This document shows, in pieces, positions 12,850 through 26,451 of a stretch of 64,000 nt of DNA; positions within the stretch are counted from its first letter, which is position 1, and each line of letters opens with the position of its first letter. The stretch spans positions 8,286,655-8,350,654 of the forward strand of contig OX326961.1 of NCBI GenBank assembly GCA_946800325.1, written 5' to 3'. The notes beneath the pieces were generated by a model, which worked only from the letters and a program-made list of their open reading frames with translations, did no database searches and was not told the origin of the DNA. The DNA is from Luzula sylvatica. Taxonomy: Eukaryota > Streptophyta > Magnoliopsida > Poales > Juncaceae. A program made the position numbers and the translations under genes.

Positions 12850-14195
12850 CTTGAGAAAATATTTGAACGATGAAATTGTGTTTATCTTAGGTAAAAAAGA
12901 CCAAATGTCAACAAACCAATCCCTTGCTTGGATTCCTCGCGTTAAGCCGAGCTTTTTTCATATAAAGATCATAGTATTTGGAGAAAGGAGGAAGAAGTTG
13001 CACACAAATTTGTGAAACGGGTGAGAAAACAATTCAAAATATGTCGTTTTCAATTCCTTCATTTTTTACACGCCTGGAATTCACTGGAGGCGGTCTCTCC
13101 TCCTTCATTTCTTCTCACAAAATATGTCGTTTTTGACTCGCAAAATCATGCGATAATCTTCGTATTTAATAATAAATGCTGAAATTACATTAAACTGTAC
13201 TTTCTATTAATTCTGGTCAAAAAGATCGAATCTCCTAAATCAAGTAGCGTGGCTACATTTCTCTCGTTGAGACGAGCGATTTCGATATAAAGATCGTGCC
13301 ATTTGGTGAAATTAAGGATGAGAAAGTGACAAGAGTTTTAACATAATGTCATTACCATATTCTCCATCTCACCCTAATAATGTTATCCGTATTTTACCAT
13401 TAATTTGTTAAATTACGAAGAACTTGTATCCCTAAATTACACGCCTGGAATCCGCTGGAAGCGGTCTCACCTCCTTCATTTCATCTCGAAAAATAGGTCG
13501 TTTTCAACTCCCAAATCATGCGATATTCTTCATATTTAATAATTCATGATGAAATTACAATAAGCTGTGCTTTCTGTTAAATAGGGTTAAAAAGACCGAA
13601 TTTCCCAAATCTAGTCACGCGGTTGCATTCCTACCGTGGAGGCGAGCGATTTTGATATAAAGATCGTGTCATTTGGTGAAAGGATGAGAAAGTTACAAGG
13701 GTTTCAACATAACGGCATTACCATATTCTCCAGCTCACCATATTATTGTTATCTGAATTTTACAATTATTGGTCAAATGGAGAAGAAATTTTATCCTTAA
13801 ATTACACGCCTGCAATTCACTGGAGGCAGCCTCTCCTCCTTCATTTCTTCTCGCAAAATATATCATTTTCGACTCACAAAATCATGCGATAATCTTAATA
13901 TTTAATAATACATGCTGAAAAAATAATAAACTGCACTTTCTGTTAATTCTGGTCTAAAAGACCGAATCTCCCAAATCAAATCGCGTGGCTAAATTTCTCT
14001 CGTTGAGACGAGCGATTTCGGTATAAAGATCGTACCATTTGGTGAAAGAAAGCATGAGAAAGTGACAAGGGTTTTAACATAACGTCAGTACCATATTCTC
14101 CAGCTCACCCTATTAATGTTATCTGCATTTTATAATTAATTGGTTAAATTACGAACAACTTTTATCCTTAAATGACACGCCTGGAATTGACTGGA

Positions 14196-14642
14196 TTCGG
14201 GAGATTCGGTCTTTTTGGCAAGAATTAACAAAAAGCACAGTTTATTGTAATTTCAGCATGCATTATTAAATATGAAGATTATCGCATGATTTGGCGAGTC
14301 GAAAATGACGTATTTTGCGGGAAGAAATGAAGGAGAAGAGACTGCCTCTAGTGAATTCCAGGCGTGTAATTTAAGGATAAAATTTCTTCTCTATTTAACC
14401 AATTAATTGTAAAATTCAGATAACAGTAATAGGGTGAGGTGAAGAATATGGTAATGTCGTTATGTTAAAATCCTTGTGACTTTCTCATGCTTTCACCAAA
14501 TGGCACGACCTTTATATCAAAATCGCTCGCCTCCACGATAGGAATGTAACCGCGGGACTGGATTTGAAAAATTCAGTCTATTTAACCCGAATTAATAGAA
14601 ATCACAGTTTATTGTAATTTCATCTTGAATTATTAAATATGA
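14196..14642 (-). repeat. Inverted satellite patch inside block A
   Basis: About 1.2 monomers lie in reverse orientation (AGATTCGGTCTTTTTGG, later CCAGGCGTGTAATTTAAGG and TCGCTCGCCTCCACGATAGG). The flanking monomers are in forward orientation. The left junction shares the pentamer CTGGA (14191-14195) with both orientations. The right junction is ATTAAATATGA/CATGCTG at 14642/14643. The sequence belongs to the block-A subtype with CGTGGAGGCGAG, so it is a local rearrangement and not an intrusion of block B. Confidence 0.9.
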
Positions 14643-17600
14643 CATGCTGAAATTACAATAAAATGTGCTTTCTGTTAATTCTGGTCAAAAAGACCAAATC
14701 TCCCAAATCCAGTCGCGTGGCTACATTTCCCTCGTCGAGACGAGCGATTTTGATATAAATATCGTGCCATTTGGTGAATGAAAGCATGAGAAAGTTATAA
14801 GGGTTTTAACATAACGTCAGTACCATATTCTCCAGCTCACCCCATTACTGTTATCTGAATTTTACAATTAATTGGTCAAATAGCGAAGAAATTTTATCCT
14901 TAAATTACACGCCTGGAATTCACTGGAGGCGGTCTCACCTCCTTCATTTCTTCTCACAAAATATATCATTTTTGACTCGCAAAATTATGCGATAATCTTC
15001 ATATTTAATAATACATGCCGAAATTACAATAAACTGTGCTTTCTGTTAATTCTGGTCAAAAAGACCGAATCTCCCAAATCTAGTCATGTGGCTACATTTC
15101 CCTCATCGAGACGAGCGATTTTGATATAAAAATCGTGCCATTTGGTGAATGGAAGCATGAGAAAGGTACAAGGTTTTAACATAACGTCATTATCATATTC
15201 TCCAGCTCACCCTATTAATGTTATCTGCATTTTACAATTAATTGGTTAAATTACGAAGAAATTTTCTCCTTAAATTATACGCCTGAAATTCACTGTAGGC
15301 GGTCTCTCCTCCTTCATTTCCTCGCGCAAAAATATGTCATTATCGATCCATAAAATCATGCGATAATCTTCATATTTAATAATACATGCTGAAATTACAA
15401 TAAACTGTGCTTTCTGTTAATTCTGGTCAAAAAAACCGAATCTCCCAAATCCAGTCGCGTGGCTACATTTTCCTCGTCGAGATGAGCGATTTTGATATAA
15501 AGATCATGCCATTTGGTGAATGAAAGCATCAGAAAGTGACAAGGGTTTTAACATAATGTCATTACCATATTCTCCAGCTCACCATATTAATGTTATCTGC
15601 ATTTTACAATTAATTCTTTAAATTACGAAGAACTTTTATCCTTAAATTACACACCTGGAATTCACTGGAGGCGGTCTATCCTCCTTCATTTCTTCTCGAA
15701 AAATAATTCGTTTTCAACTCCCAAATCATGCGATAATCTTCATATTTAATAATTCATGATGAAATTACAATACACTGTGCTTTCTGTTAATTCGGGATAA
15801 AAAAAACCTAATTTCCCAAATCATGTAACGCGGTTGCATTCCTATCGTGGAGGCGAGCGATTTTGATATAAAAATCGTGCAATTTGGTGAAAGGATGAGA
15901 AAGTTACATGGGTTTTAACATAACGGCATTACCATATTCTCCAGCTCACCCGATTACTGTCATCTGAATTTTACAATTAATTGGTTAAATAGCGAAAAAA
16001 ATTTATCCCTAAATTACACGGCTGAAATTAACTGACGGCGGTCTCTCCTTCTTCATTTCTTCTTGCAAAATATGTCATTTTCGACTCGCAAAATCATGCG
16101 ATAATGTTCATATTTAATAATACATGCTGAAATTACAATAAACTGTGCTTTCTGTTAATTCTTGTCAAAAAGACCAAATCTCCCAAATCGAGTCACGTGG
16201 CTACATTTCTCTCGTCGAGACGAGCGATTTTGATATAAAAATCATGCCATTTGGAGAAAGAAAGCGTGAGAAAGTGACAAGGGTTTTAACATAACGTTAT
16301 TACCATATTCCCCTGCCCATCCTATTAATGTTATCTGTAATTTACAATTAATTGGTTAAATTACGAAGAACTTTAATCCGTAAATTACACGCCTGGAATC
16401 CACTGGAGGCGGTCTCTGCTCCTTCATTTCTTCTCGAAAAATAGGTCATTTTCAACACCCAAATCATGCGATAATCTTCATATTTAATAATTCATGACGA
16501 AATTAGAATGAACTGTGCTTTCTGTTAATTCGGGTTAAAAAGACCGAATTTTCGAAATCCAGTCGCGCGGTTGCATTCCTATCGTGGAGGCGAGCGATTT
16601 TGATATAAAGATCGTGCCATTTGGCGAAAGGATGAGAAAGTTACAAGGGTTTTAACATAACGACATTACCATATTCTCCAGCTGACCCTATTACTGTTAT
16701 CTGAATTTTACAATTAATTGGTTAAATAACAAAGAACTTTTATCCATAAATTACACGCCTGGATCCACTGGAGGCGGTCTGTGCACCTTTGCATTTCTTC
16801 TCGCAAAATATGTCGTTTTCGACTCGCAAAATCATGCGATAATCTTCGTATTTAATAATACATGAGGAAATTATAGTAAACTGTGATTTTCTGTTAATTC
16901 CGGTCAAAAAAATCGAATCTCCCAAATCTAATCGCGTGGCTACATCTCTCTCGTCGAGAAGAACGATTTTGATATAAAGATCGTGCCACTTGGTGAAAGA
17001 AAGCATGAGAAAATGACAAGGGTTTTAACATAACGTCAATACCATATTCTCCAACTCACCCTATTAATGTTATCTGTATTTTACAATTAATTGGTTAAAT
17101 AACGAAGAACTTTTATCCTTAAATTACGCGCCTGTAATCAACTGGAGGCGGTCCCTCCTCGATCATTTCTTGTCGAAAATAAGTCGTTTTCAACTCCCAA
17201 ATCATGAGATAATCTTCATATTTAATAATTCATGATGAAATTACAATAAACTGTGCTTTATGTTAATTCGGTTTAAAAATACATAATTTGCAAAATCCAG
17301 TCGTACGGTTGCATTCCTATCGTGGAGGCGAGCGATTTTGATATAAAGATCGTGCCATTTGGGGAAAGGATGAGAAAATTACAAGGATTTTAACATAACA
17401 GCATTACAATATTCTCCAGCTCACCCTATTACTGTTATCTGAATTTTACAATTAGCTGGTTAAATAGAAAAGAAATTTTATCCTTAAATTACATGCCTGG
17501 AATTCACTGGAGGCGGTCTCTCCTCTTTCATTTTTTTCTCGCAAAATATGTCGTTTTCGACTCGCAAAATTATGCGATAATCGTCAGATTTAATAATACA

Positions 17601-20547
17601 TTCTGAAATTACAATAAATTGTGCTTTCTGTTAATTCGGGTCAAAAAGACCGAATCTCCCAAATCCAGTCACGTGGCTGCATTTCCCTCGTCGAGACAAG
17701 CGATTTTGATATAAATATCGTGCCATTTGGTGAATGAAAGCATGAGAAAGTTACAAGGGGTTTTAACATAACGTCATTACCATATTCTCCAGCTCACCCC
17801 ATTACTGTTATCCGAATTTTACAATTAATTGGTCAAATAGCGAAGAAATTTTATCCTTAAATTACATGCCCGTAATTCACTGGAGGCGGTCTTTCCTCCT
17901 TCATTTCTTCTCGCAAAATATATTGTTTTTGACTCGCAAAATCATGCGATAATCTTCGTATTTAATAATACATGCTGAAATTACAATAAACTGTGCTTTC
18001 TATTAATTCTGGTCAAAAAGACCGAATCTCCCAAATCCAGTCACGTGGCTACATTTCCCTCGCCGAGACGAGCGATTTTGATATAAAGATCATGTCATTT
18101 GGTGAATGAAAGCATGAGAAAGTGACAATGGTCTTAACATAACGTCATTACCATATTCTCCAGCTCACCCCATTAATGTTATCTGCATTTTATAATTAAT
18201 TGTTTAAATTACGATGAAATTTTATCCTTAAATTATACGCCTGGAGGCGGTCTCTCCTCCTTCATTTCTTCTCGATAAATAGGTCGTTTTCAACTCCCAA
18301 ATCATGCGATAATCTTCATATTTAATAATTCATGATGAAATTACAATAAACTGTGTTTTCTTTTAATTCGGGATAAAAAGACCTAATTTCCCAAATCCAG
18401 TAGCACGGTTGCATTCCTACCGTGGAGGCGAGCGATTTTGATATAAAGATTGTGCCATTTGGTGAAAGCATGAGAAAGTTACAAGGGTTTTAACATAACG
18501 GCATTACCATATTCTCCAGCTTACCCTATTACAGTTATCTGAATTTTACAATTAATTAGTTAAATAGCGAAGACTTTTTATCCTTAAATTACACGCCTAG
18601 AATTCATGGAAGGCGGGCTCTCCTCCTTTATTTCCTCCCGCAAAATATGTCGTTTTCTACTCGCAAAATCATGCGATAATCTTCATATTTAATAATACAT
18701 GCTGAAATTACAATAAACTATACTATCTGTTAATTCTTGTCAAAAAGACCGCATCTCCCAAATCCAGTCGCGTCGCTACATTTCTCTCATCGAGACGAGC
18801 GATTTTGATATAAAGATCGTGTCATTTGGAGAAAGAAAGCGTGAGAAAGTGACAAGGGTTTTAACATAACTTTATTACCATATTCTCCTGCTCGCCCTAT
18901 TAATGTTATCTGCATTTTACAATTAATTGGTTAAATTACGAAGAACTTTTATCCGTAAAATACACGCTTGGAATCCACTGAAGGCGGTCTCTCCTCCTTC
19001 ATTTCTTCTCGAAAAATATGTCGTTTTCAACTCCGAAATCACGCGATAATCTTCATATTTAATAATACATGATGGAATTAGAATAAACTTTGGTTTCTGT
19101 TAATTCGGGTTAAAAAGACCGAATTTCCCAAATCCAGTTGCGCGGTTGCATTCCTATCATGGTGGCGAGCGATTTTGATATAAAGATCGTGCCATTTGGT
19201 GCAAGGATGAGAAAGGTACAAGGGTCAACATAACGGCATTACCATATTCTCCAGCTCACCATATTACTGTTATTTGGATTTTAAAATTAATTGGTTAAAT
19301 AGTGAACAAATTTTATCCTTAAATTACACGCCTGGAATTCACTCGAGGCGATCTCTCCTCCGTCATTTCTTCTAGCAAAATATGTCATTTTCGACTCGCA
19401 AAATAATGCGATAATCTTCATATTTAATAATACATGCTGAAAGTACAATAAACTGTGCCTTCTGTTAATTCTGGTAAAAAATGCCGAATCTCTCAAATCT
19501 AGTCGCGTGGCTAAATTTCCCTCGTCGAGACGTTCGATTTTTATATACAGATCGTGCCATCTGGTGAATGAAAACATGAGAAAGTGACAAGGGCTTTAAC
19601 ATAACGTCATTATCATATTCTCCAGCTCACCGTATTAATGTTATCTGCATTTTTACAATTAATTGGTTAGATTACGAAGAAATTTTATCCTTAAATTACA
19701 CACCTGGAATTCACTGGAGGCGGTCTCTCCTCCTTCATTTCCTATCGATAAATATGTCATTTTTGACTCGCAAAATCATGCGATAATCTTCATATTTAAT
19801 AATACATGCTGAAATTACAATAAACTGTGCTTTCTGTTAATTCTGGTCAAACAGACCAAATCTCCCAAATCCTGTCGCGTGGCTACACTTCCCTCGTCGA
19901 GACGAGCAATTTTGATATAAATATCGTGCCATTTGGTGAATGAAAGCATGAGAAAGTTACAAGGGTTTTAACATAAAGTTAGTACCATATTCTCCAGCTC
20001 ACCCCATTACTGTTATCTGAATTTTACAATTAATTGGTCAAATAGCGAAGGAATTTTATCCTTAAATTGCACGCCTGGAATTCACTGGAGGCGATCTCCC
20101 CTCCTTCATTTCTTCTCGCAAAATATATCATTTTTGACTCGCAAAATTATGCGATAATCTTCATATTTATTAATACATGCTGAAATTACAATAAACTGTG
20201 CTTTCTGTTAATTCTGGTCAAAAATGCCGAATCTCCCAAATCTAGTCGCGTGGCTAAATTTCCCTCGTCGAGACGATCGATTTTTATATACAGATCGTGC
20301 CATCTGGTGAATGAAAACATGAGAAAGTGACAAGGGCTTTAACATAACGTCATTATCATATTCTCCAGCTCACCGTATTAATGTTATCTGCATTTTTACA
20401 ATTAATTGGTTAGATTACGAAGAAATTTTATCCTTAAATTACACACCTGGAATTCACTGGAGGCGGTCTCTCCTCCTTCATTTCTTATCGATAAATATGT
20501 CATTTTTGACTCGCAAAATCATGCGATAATCTTCATATTTAATAATA
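14643..20547 (+). repeat. 5.9-kb higher-order repeat, copy 1
   Basis: This segment matches the following one at an offset of 5,904-5,905 bp across its full length, including rare variants such as the monomer at 16740-17006, which recurs identically at 22644-22910. At about 369 bp per monomer this is a 16-monomer unit. It starts directly at the right junction of the inverted patch. Confidence 0.88.
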
Positions 20548-20918
20548 CATGCTGAAATTACAATAAACTGTGCTTTCTGTTAATTCTGGTCAAAAAGACC
20601 AAATCTCCCAAATCCTGTCGCGTGGCTACAATTCCCTCGTCGAGACGAGCAATTTTGATATAAATATCGTGCCATTTGGTGCATGAAAGCATGAGAAAGT
20701 TACAAGGGTTTTAACATAACGTTAGTACCATATTCTCCAGCTCACCCCATTACTGTTATCTGAATTTTACAATTAATTGGTCAAATAGCGAAGGAATTTT
20801 ATCCTTAAATTGCACGCCTGGAATTCACTGGAGGCGGTCTCCCCTCCTTCATTTCTTCTTGCAAAATATATCATTTTTGACTCGCAAAATTATGCGATAA
20901 TCTTCATATTTAATAATA
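19433..20918 (+). repeat. 743-bp dimer tandemly duplicated within the higher-order unit
   Basis: 19433-20175 and 20176-20918 are near-identical two-monomer blocks (offset 743 bp). They share the unusual CAAATCTAGTCGCGTGGC with TATACAGATCGTGCCATCTG and a CGATAAATATG variant. The same duplication reappears one higher-order unit later, at about 25337-26822. It therefore predates the 5.9-kb amplification. Confidence 0.8.
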
Positions 20919-23900
20919 CATGCTGAAATTACAATAAACTGTGCTTTCTGTTAATTCTGGTAAAAAAGACCGAATCTCCCAAATCTAGTCACGTGGCTAC
21001 ATTTCGCTCATCGAGACGAGCGATTTTGATATAAAGATCGTGCCATTTGGTGAATGGAAGCATGAGAAAGGTACAAGGTTTTAACATAACGTCATTATCA
21101 TATTCTCCAGCTCACCCTATTAATGTTATCTGCATTTTACAATTAATTGGTTAAATTACGAAGAAATTTTCTCCCTAAATTACACGCCTGAAATTCACTA
21201 TAGGCGGTCTCTCCTCCTTCATTTCCTCGCGCAAAATATGTCATTATCGATCCATAAAATCATGCGATAATCTTCATATTTAATAATACATGCCGAAATT
21301 ACAATAAACTGTGCTTTCTGTTAATTCTGGTCAAAAAAACCGAATCTCCCAAATCCATTCGCGTGGCTACATTTCCCTCGTCGAGATGAGCGATTTTGAT
21401 ATAAAGATCATGCCATTTGGTGAATGAAAGCATCAGAAAGTGACAAGGGTTTTAACATAACGTCATTACCATATTCTCCAGCTCACCATATTAATGTTAT
21501 CTGCATTTTACAATTAATTCTTTAAATTACGAAGAACTTTTATCCTTAAATTACACACCTGGAATTCACTGGAGGCGGTCTATCCTCCTTCATTTCTTCT
21601 CGAAAAATAATTCGTTTTCAACTCCCAAATCGTGCGATAATCTTCATATTTAATAATTCAAGATGAAATTACAATAAACTGTGCTTTCTGTTAATTTGGG
21701 ATAAAAAAAACCTAATTTCCAAAATCATGTAACGCGGTTGCATTCCTATCGTGGAGGCGAGCGATTTTGATATAAAGATCGTGCAATTTGGTGAAAGGAT
21801 GAGAAAGTTACATGGGTTTTAACATAACGGCATTACCATAATCTCCAGCTCACCCGATTACTGTCATCTGAATTTTACAATTAATTGGTTAAATAGCGAA
21901 AAAAATTTATCCCTAAATTACACGGCTGGAATTCACTGACGGCGGTCTCTCCTTCTTCATTTCTTCTTGCAAAATATGTCATTTTCTACTCGCAAAATCA
22001 TGCGATAATCTTCATATTTAATAATACATGCTGAAATTACAATAAACTGTGCTTTCTGTTAATTCTTGTCAAAAAGACCGAATCTCCCAAATCGAGTCGC
22101 GTGGCTACATTTCTCTCGTCGAGACGAGCGATTTTGATATAAAGATCATGCCATTTGGAGAAAGAAAGCGTGAGAAAGTGACAAGGGTTTTAACATAACG
22201 TTATTACCATATTCCCCTGCCCATCCTATTAATGTTATCTGTAATTTACAATTAATTGGTTAAATTACGAAGAACTTTAATCCGTAAATTACACGCCTGG
22301 AATCCACTGGAGGCGGTCTCTGCTCCTTCATTTCTTCTCGAAAAATAGGTCATTTTCAACACCCAAATCATGCGATAATCTTCATATTTAATAATTCATG
22401 ACGAAATTAGAATGAACTGTGCTTTCTGTTAATTCGGGTTAAAAAGACCGAATTTTCGAAATCCAGTCGCGCGGTTGCATTCCTATCGTGGAGGCGAGCG
22501 ATTTTGATATAAAGATCGTGCCATTTGGCGAAAGGATGAGAAAGTTACAAGGGTTTTAACATAACGACATTACCATATTCTCCAGCTGACCCTATTACTG
22601 TTATCTGAATTTTACAATTAATTGGTTAAATAACAAAGAACTTTTATCCATAAATTACACGCCTGGATCCACTGGAGGCGGTCTGTGCACCTTTGCATTT
22701 CTTCTCGCAAAATATGTCGTTTTCGACTCGCAAAATCATGCGATAATCTTCGTATTTAATAATACATGAGGAAATTATAGTAAACTGTGATTTTCTGTTA
22801 ATTCCGGTCAAAAAAATCGAATCTCCCAAATCTAATCGCGTGGCTACATCTCTCTCGTCGAGAAGAACGATTTTGATATAAAGATCGTGCCACTTGGTGA
22901 AAGAAAGCATGAGAAAATGACAAGGGTTTTAACATAACGTCAATACCATATTCTCCAACTCACCCTATTAATGTTATCTGTATTTTACAATTAATTGGTT
23001 AAATAACGAAGAACTTTTATCCTTAAATTACGCGCCTGTAATCAACTGGAGGCGGTCCCTCCTCGATCATTTCTTGTCGAAAATAAGTCGTTTTCAACTC
23101 CCAAATCATGAGATAATCTTCATATTTAATAATTCATGATGAAATTACAATAAACTGTGCTTTATGTTAATTCGGTTTAAAAATACATAATTTGCAAAAT
23201 CCAGTCGTACGGTTGCATTCCTATCGTGGAGGCGAGCGATTTTGATATAAAGATCGTGCCATTTGGGGAAAGGATGAGAAAATTACAAGGATTTTAACAT
23301 AACAGCATTACAATATTCTCCAGCTCACCCTATTACTGTTATCTGAATTTTACAATTAGCTGGTTAAATAGAAAAGAAATTTTATCCTTAAATTACATGC
23401 CTGGAATTCACTGGAGGCGGTCTCTCCTCTTTCATTTTTTTCTCGCAAAATATGTCGTTTTCGACTCGCAAAATTATGCGATAATCGTCAGATTTAATAA
23501 TACATTATGAAATTACAATAAATTGTGCTTTCTGTTAATTCGGGTCAAAAAGACCGAATCTCCCAAATCCAGTCACGTGGCTGCATTTCCCTCGTCGAGA
23601 CAAGCGATTTTGATATAAATATCGTGCCATTTGGTGAATGAAAGCATGAGAAAGTTACAAGGGGTTTTAACATAACGTCATTACCATATTCTCCAGCTCA
23701 CCCCATTACTGTTATCCGAATTTTACAATTAATTGGTCAAATAGCGAAGAAATTTTATCCTTAAATTACATGCCCGTAATTCACTGGAGGCGGTCTTTCC
23801 TCCTTCATTTCTTCTCGCAAAATATATTGTTTTTGACTCGCAAAATCATGCGATAATCTTCGTATTTAATAATACATGCTGAAATTACAATAAACTGTGC

Positions 23901-26451
23901 TTTCTATTAATTCTGGTCAAAAAGACCGAATCTCCCAAATCCAGTCACGTGGCTACATTTCCCTCGCCGAGACGAGCGATTTTGATATAAAGATCATGTC
24001 ATTTGGTGAATGAAAGCATGAGAAAGTGACAATGGTCTTAACATAACGTCATTACCATATTCTCCAGCTCACCCCATTAATGTTATCTGCATTTTATAAT
24101 TAATTGTTTAAATTACGATGAAATTTTATCCTTAAATTATACGCCTGGAGGCGGTATCTCCTCCTTCATTTCTTCTCGATAAATAGGTCGTTTTCAACTC
24201 CCAAATCATGCGATAATCTTCATATTTAATAATTCATGATGAAATTACAATAAACTGTGTTTTCTTTTAATTCGGGATAAAAAGACCTAATTTCCCAAAT
24301 CCAGTAGCACGGTTGCATTCCTACCGTGGAGGCGAGCGATTTTGATATAAAGATTGTGCCATTTGGTGAAAGCATGAGAAAGTTACAAGGGTTTTAACAT
24401 AACGGCATTACCATATTCTCCAGCTTACCCTATTACAGTTATCTGAATTTTACAATTAATTAGTTAAATAGCGAAGACTTTTTATCCTTAAATTACATGC
24501 CTAGAATTCATGGAAGGCGGGCTCTCCTCCTTTATTTCCTCCCGCAAAATATGTCGTTTTCTACTCGCAAAATCATGCGATAATCTTCATATTTAATAAT
24601 ACATGCTCAAATTACAATAAACTATACTTTCTGTTAATTCTTGTCAAAAAGACCGCATCTCCCAAATCCAGTCGCGTCGCTACATTTCTCTCATCGAGAC
24701 GAGCGATTTTGATATAAAGATCGTGTCATTTGGAGAAAGAAAGCGTGAGAAAGTGACAAGGGTTTTAACATAACTTTATTACCATATTCTCCTGCTCGCC
24801 CTATTAATGTTATCTGCATTTTACAATTAATTGGTTAAATTACGAAGAACTTTTATCCGTAAAATACACGCTTGGAATCCACTGAAGGCGGTCTCTCCTC
24901 CTTCATTTCTTCTCGAAAAATATGTCGTTTTCAACTCCGAAATCACGCGATAATCTTCATATTTAATAATACATGATGGAATTAGAATAAACTTTGGTTT
25001 CTGTTAATTCGGGTTAAAAAGACCGAATTTCCCAAATCCAGTTGCGCGGTTGCATTCCTATCATGGTGGCGAGCGATTTTGATATAAAGATCGTGCCATT
25101 TGGTGCAAGGATGAGAAAGGTACAAGGGTCAACATAACGGCATTACCATATTCTCCAGCTCACCATATTACTGTTATTTGGATTTTAAAATTAATTGGTT
25201 AAATAGTGAACAAACTTTATCCTTAAATTACACGCCTGGAATTCACTCGAGGCGATCTCTCCTCCGTCATTTCTTCTAGCAAAATATGTCATTTTCGACT
25301 CGCAAAATAATGCGATAATCTTCATATTTAATAATACATGCTGAAAGTACAATAAACTGTGCCTTCTGTTAATTCTGGTAAAAAATGCCGAATCTCTCAA
25401 ATCTAGTCGCGTGGCTAAATTTCCCTCGTCGAGACGTTCGATTTTTATATACAGATCGTGCCATCTGGTGAATGAAAACATGAGAAAGTGACAAGGGCTT
25501 TAACATAACGTCATTATCATATTCTCCAGCTCACCGTATTAATGTTATCTGCATTTTTACAATTAATTGGTTAGATTACGAAGAAATTTTATCCTTAAAT
25601 TACACACCTGGAATTCACTGGAGGCGGTCTCTCCTCCTTCATTTCCTATCGATAAATATGTCATTTTTGACTCGCAAAATCATGCGATAATCTTCATATT
25701 TAATAATACATGCTGAAATTACAATAAACTGTGCTTTCTGTTAATTCTGGTCAAACAGACCAAATCTCCCAAATCCTGTCGCGTGGCTACACTTCCCTCG
25801 TCGAGACGAGCAATTTTGATATAAATATCGTGCCATTTGGTGAATGAAAGCATGAGAAAGTTACAAGGGTTTTAACATAACGTTAGTACCATATTCTCCA
25901 GCTCACCCCATTACTGTTATCTGAATTTTACAATTAATTGGTCAAATAGCGAAGGAATTTTATCCTTAAATTGCACGCCTGGAATTCACTGGAGGCGATC
26001 TCCCCTCCTTCATTTCTTCTCGCAAAATATATCATTTTTGACTCGCAAAATTATGCGATAATCTTCATATTTATTAATACATGCTGAAATTACAATAAAC
26101 TGTGCTTTCTGTTAATTCTGGTCAAAAATGCCGAATCTCCCAAATCTAGTCGCGTGGCTAAATTTCCCTCGTCGAGACGATCGATTTTTATATACAGATC
26201 GTGCCATCTGGTGAATGAAAACATGAGAAAGTGACAAGGGCTTTAACATAACGTCATTATCATATTCTCCAGCTCACCGTATTAATGTTATCTGCATTTT
26301 TACAATTAATTGGTTAGATTACGAAGAAATTTTATCCTTAAATTACACACCTGGAATTCACTGGAGGCGGTCTCTCCTCCTTCATTTCTTATCGATAAAT
26401 ATGTCATTTTTGACTCGCAAAATCATGCGATAATCTTCATATTTAATAATA
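20548..26451 (+). repeat. 5.9-kb higher-order repeat, copy 2
   Basis: This second full copy is 5,904 bp long. Scattered single-base differences from copy 1 (for example CATAAAGTTAG in copy 1 versus CATAACGTTAG here) point to fairly recent amplification. Confidence 0.9.
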
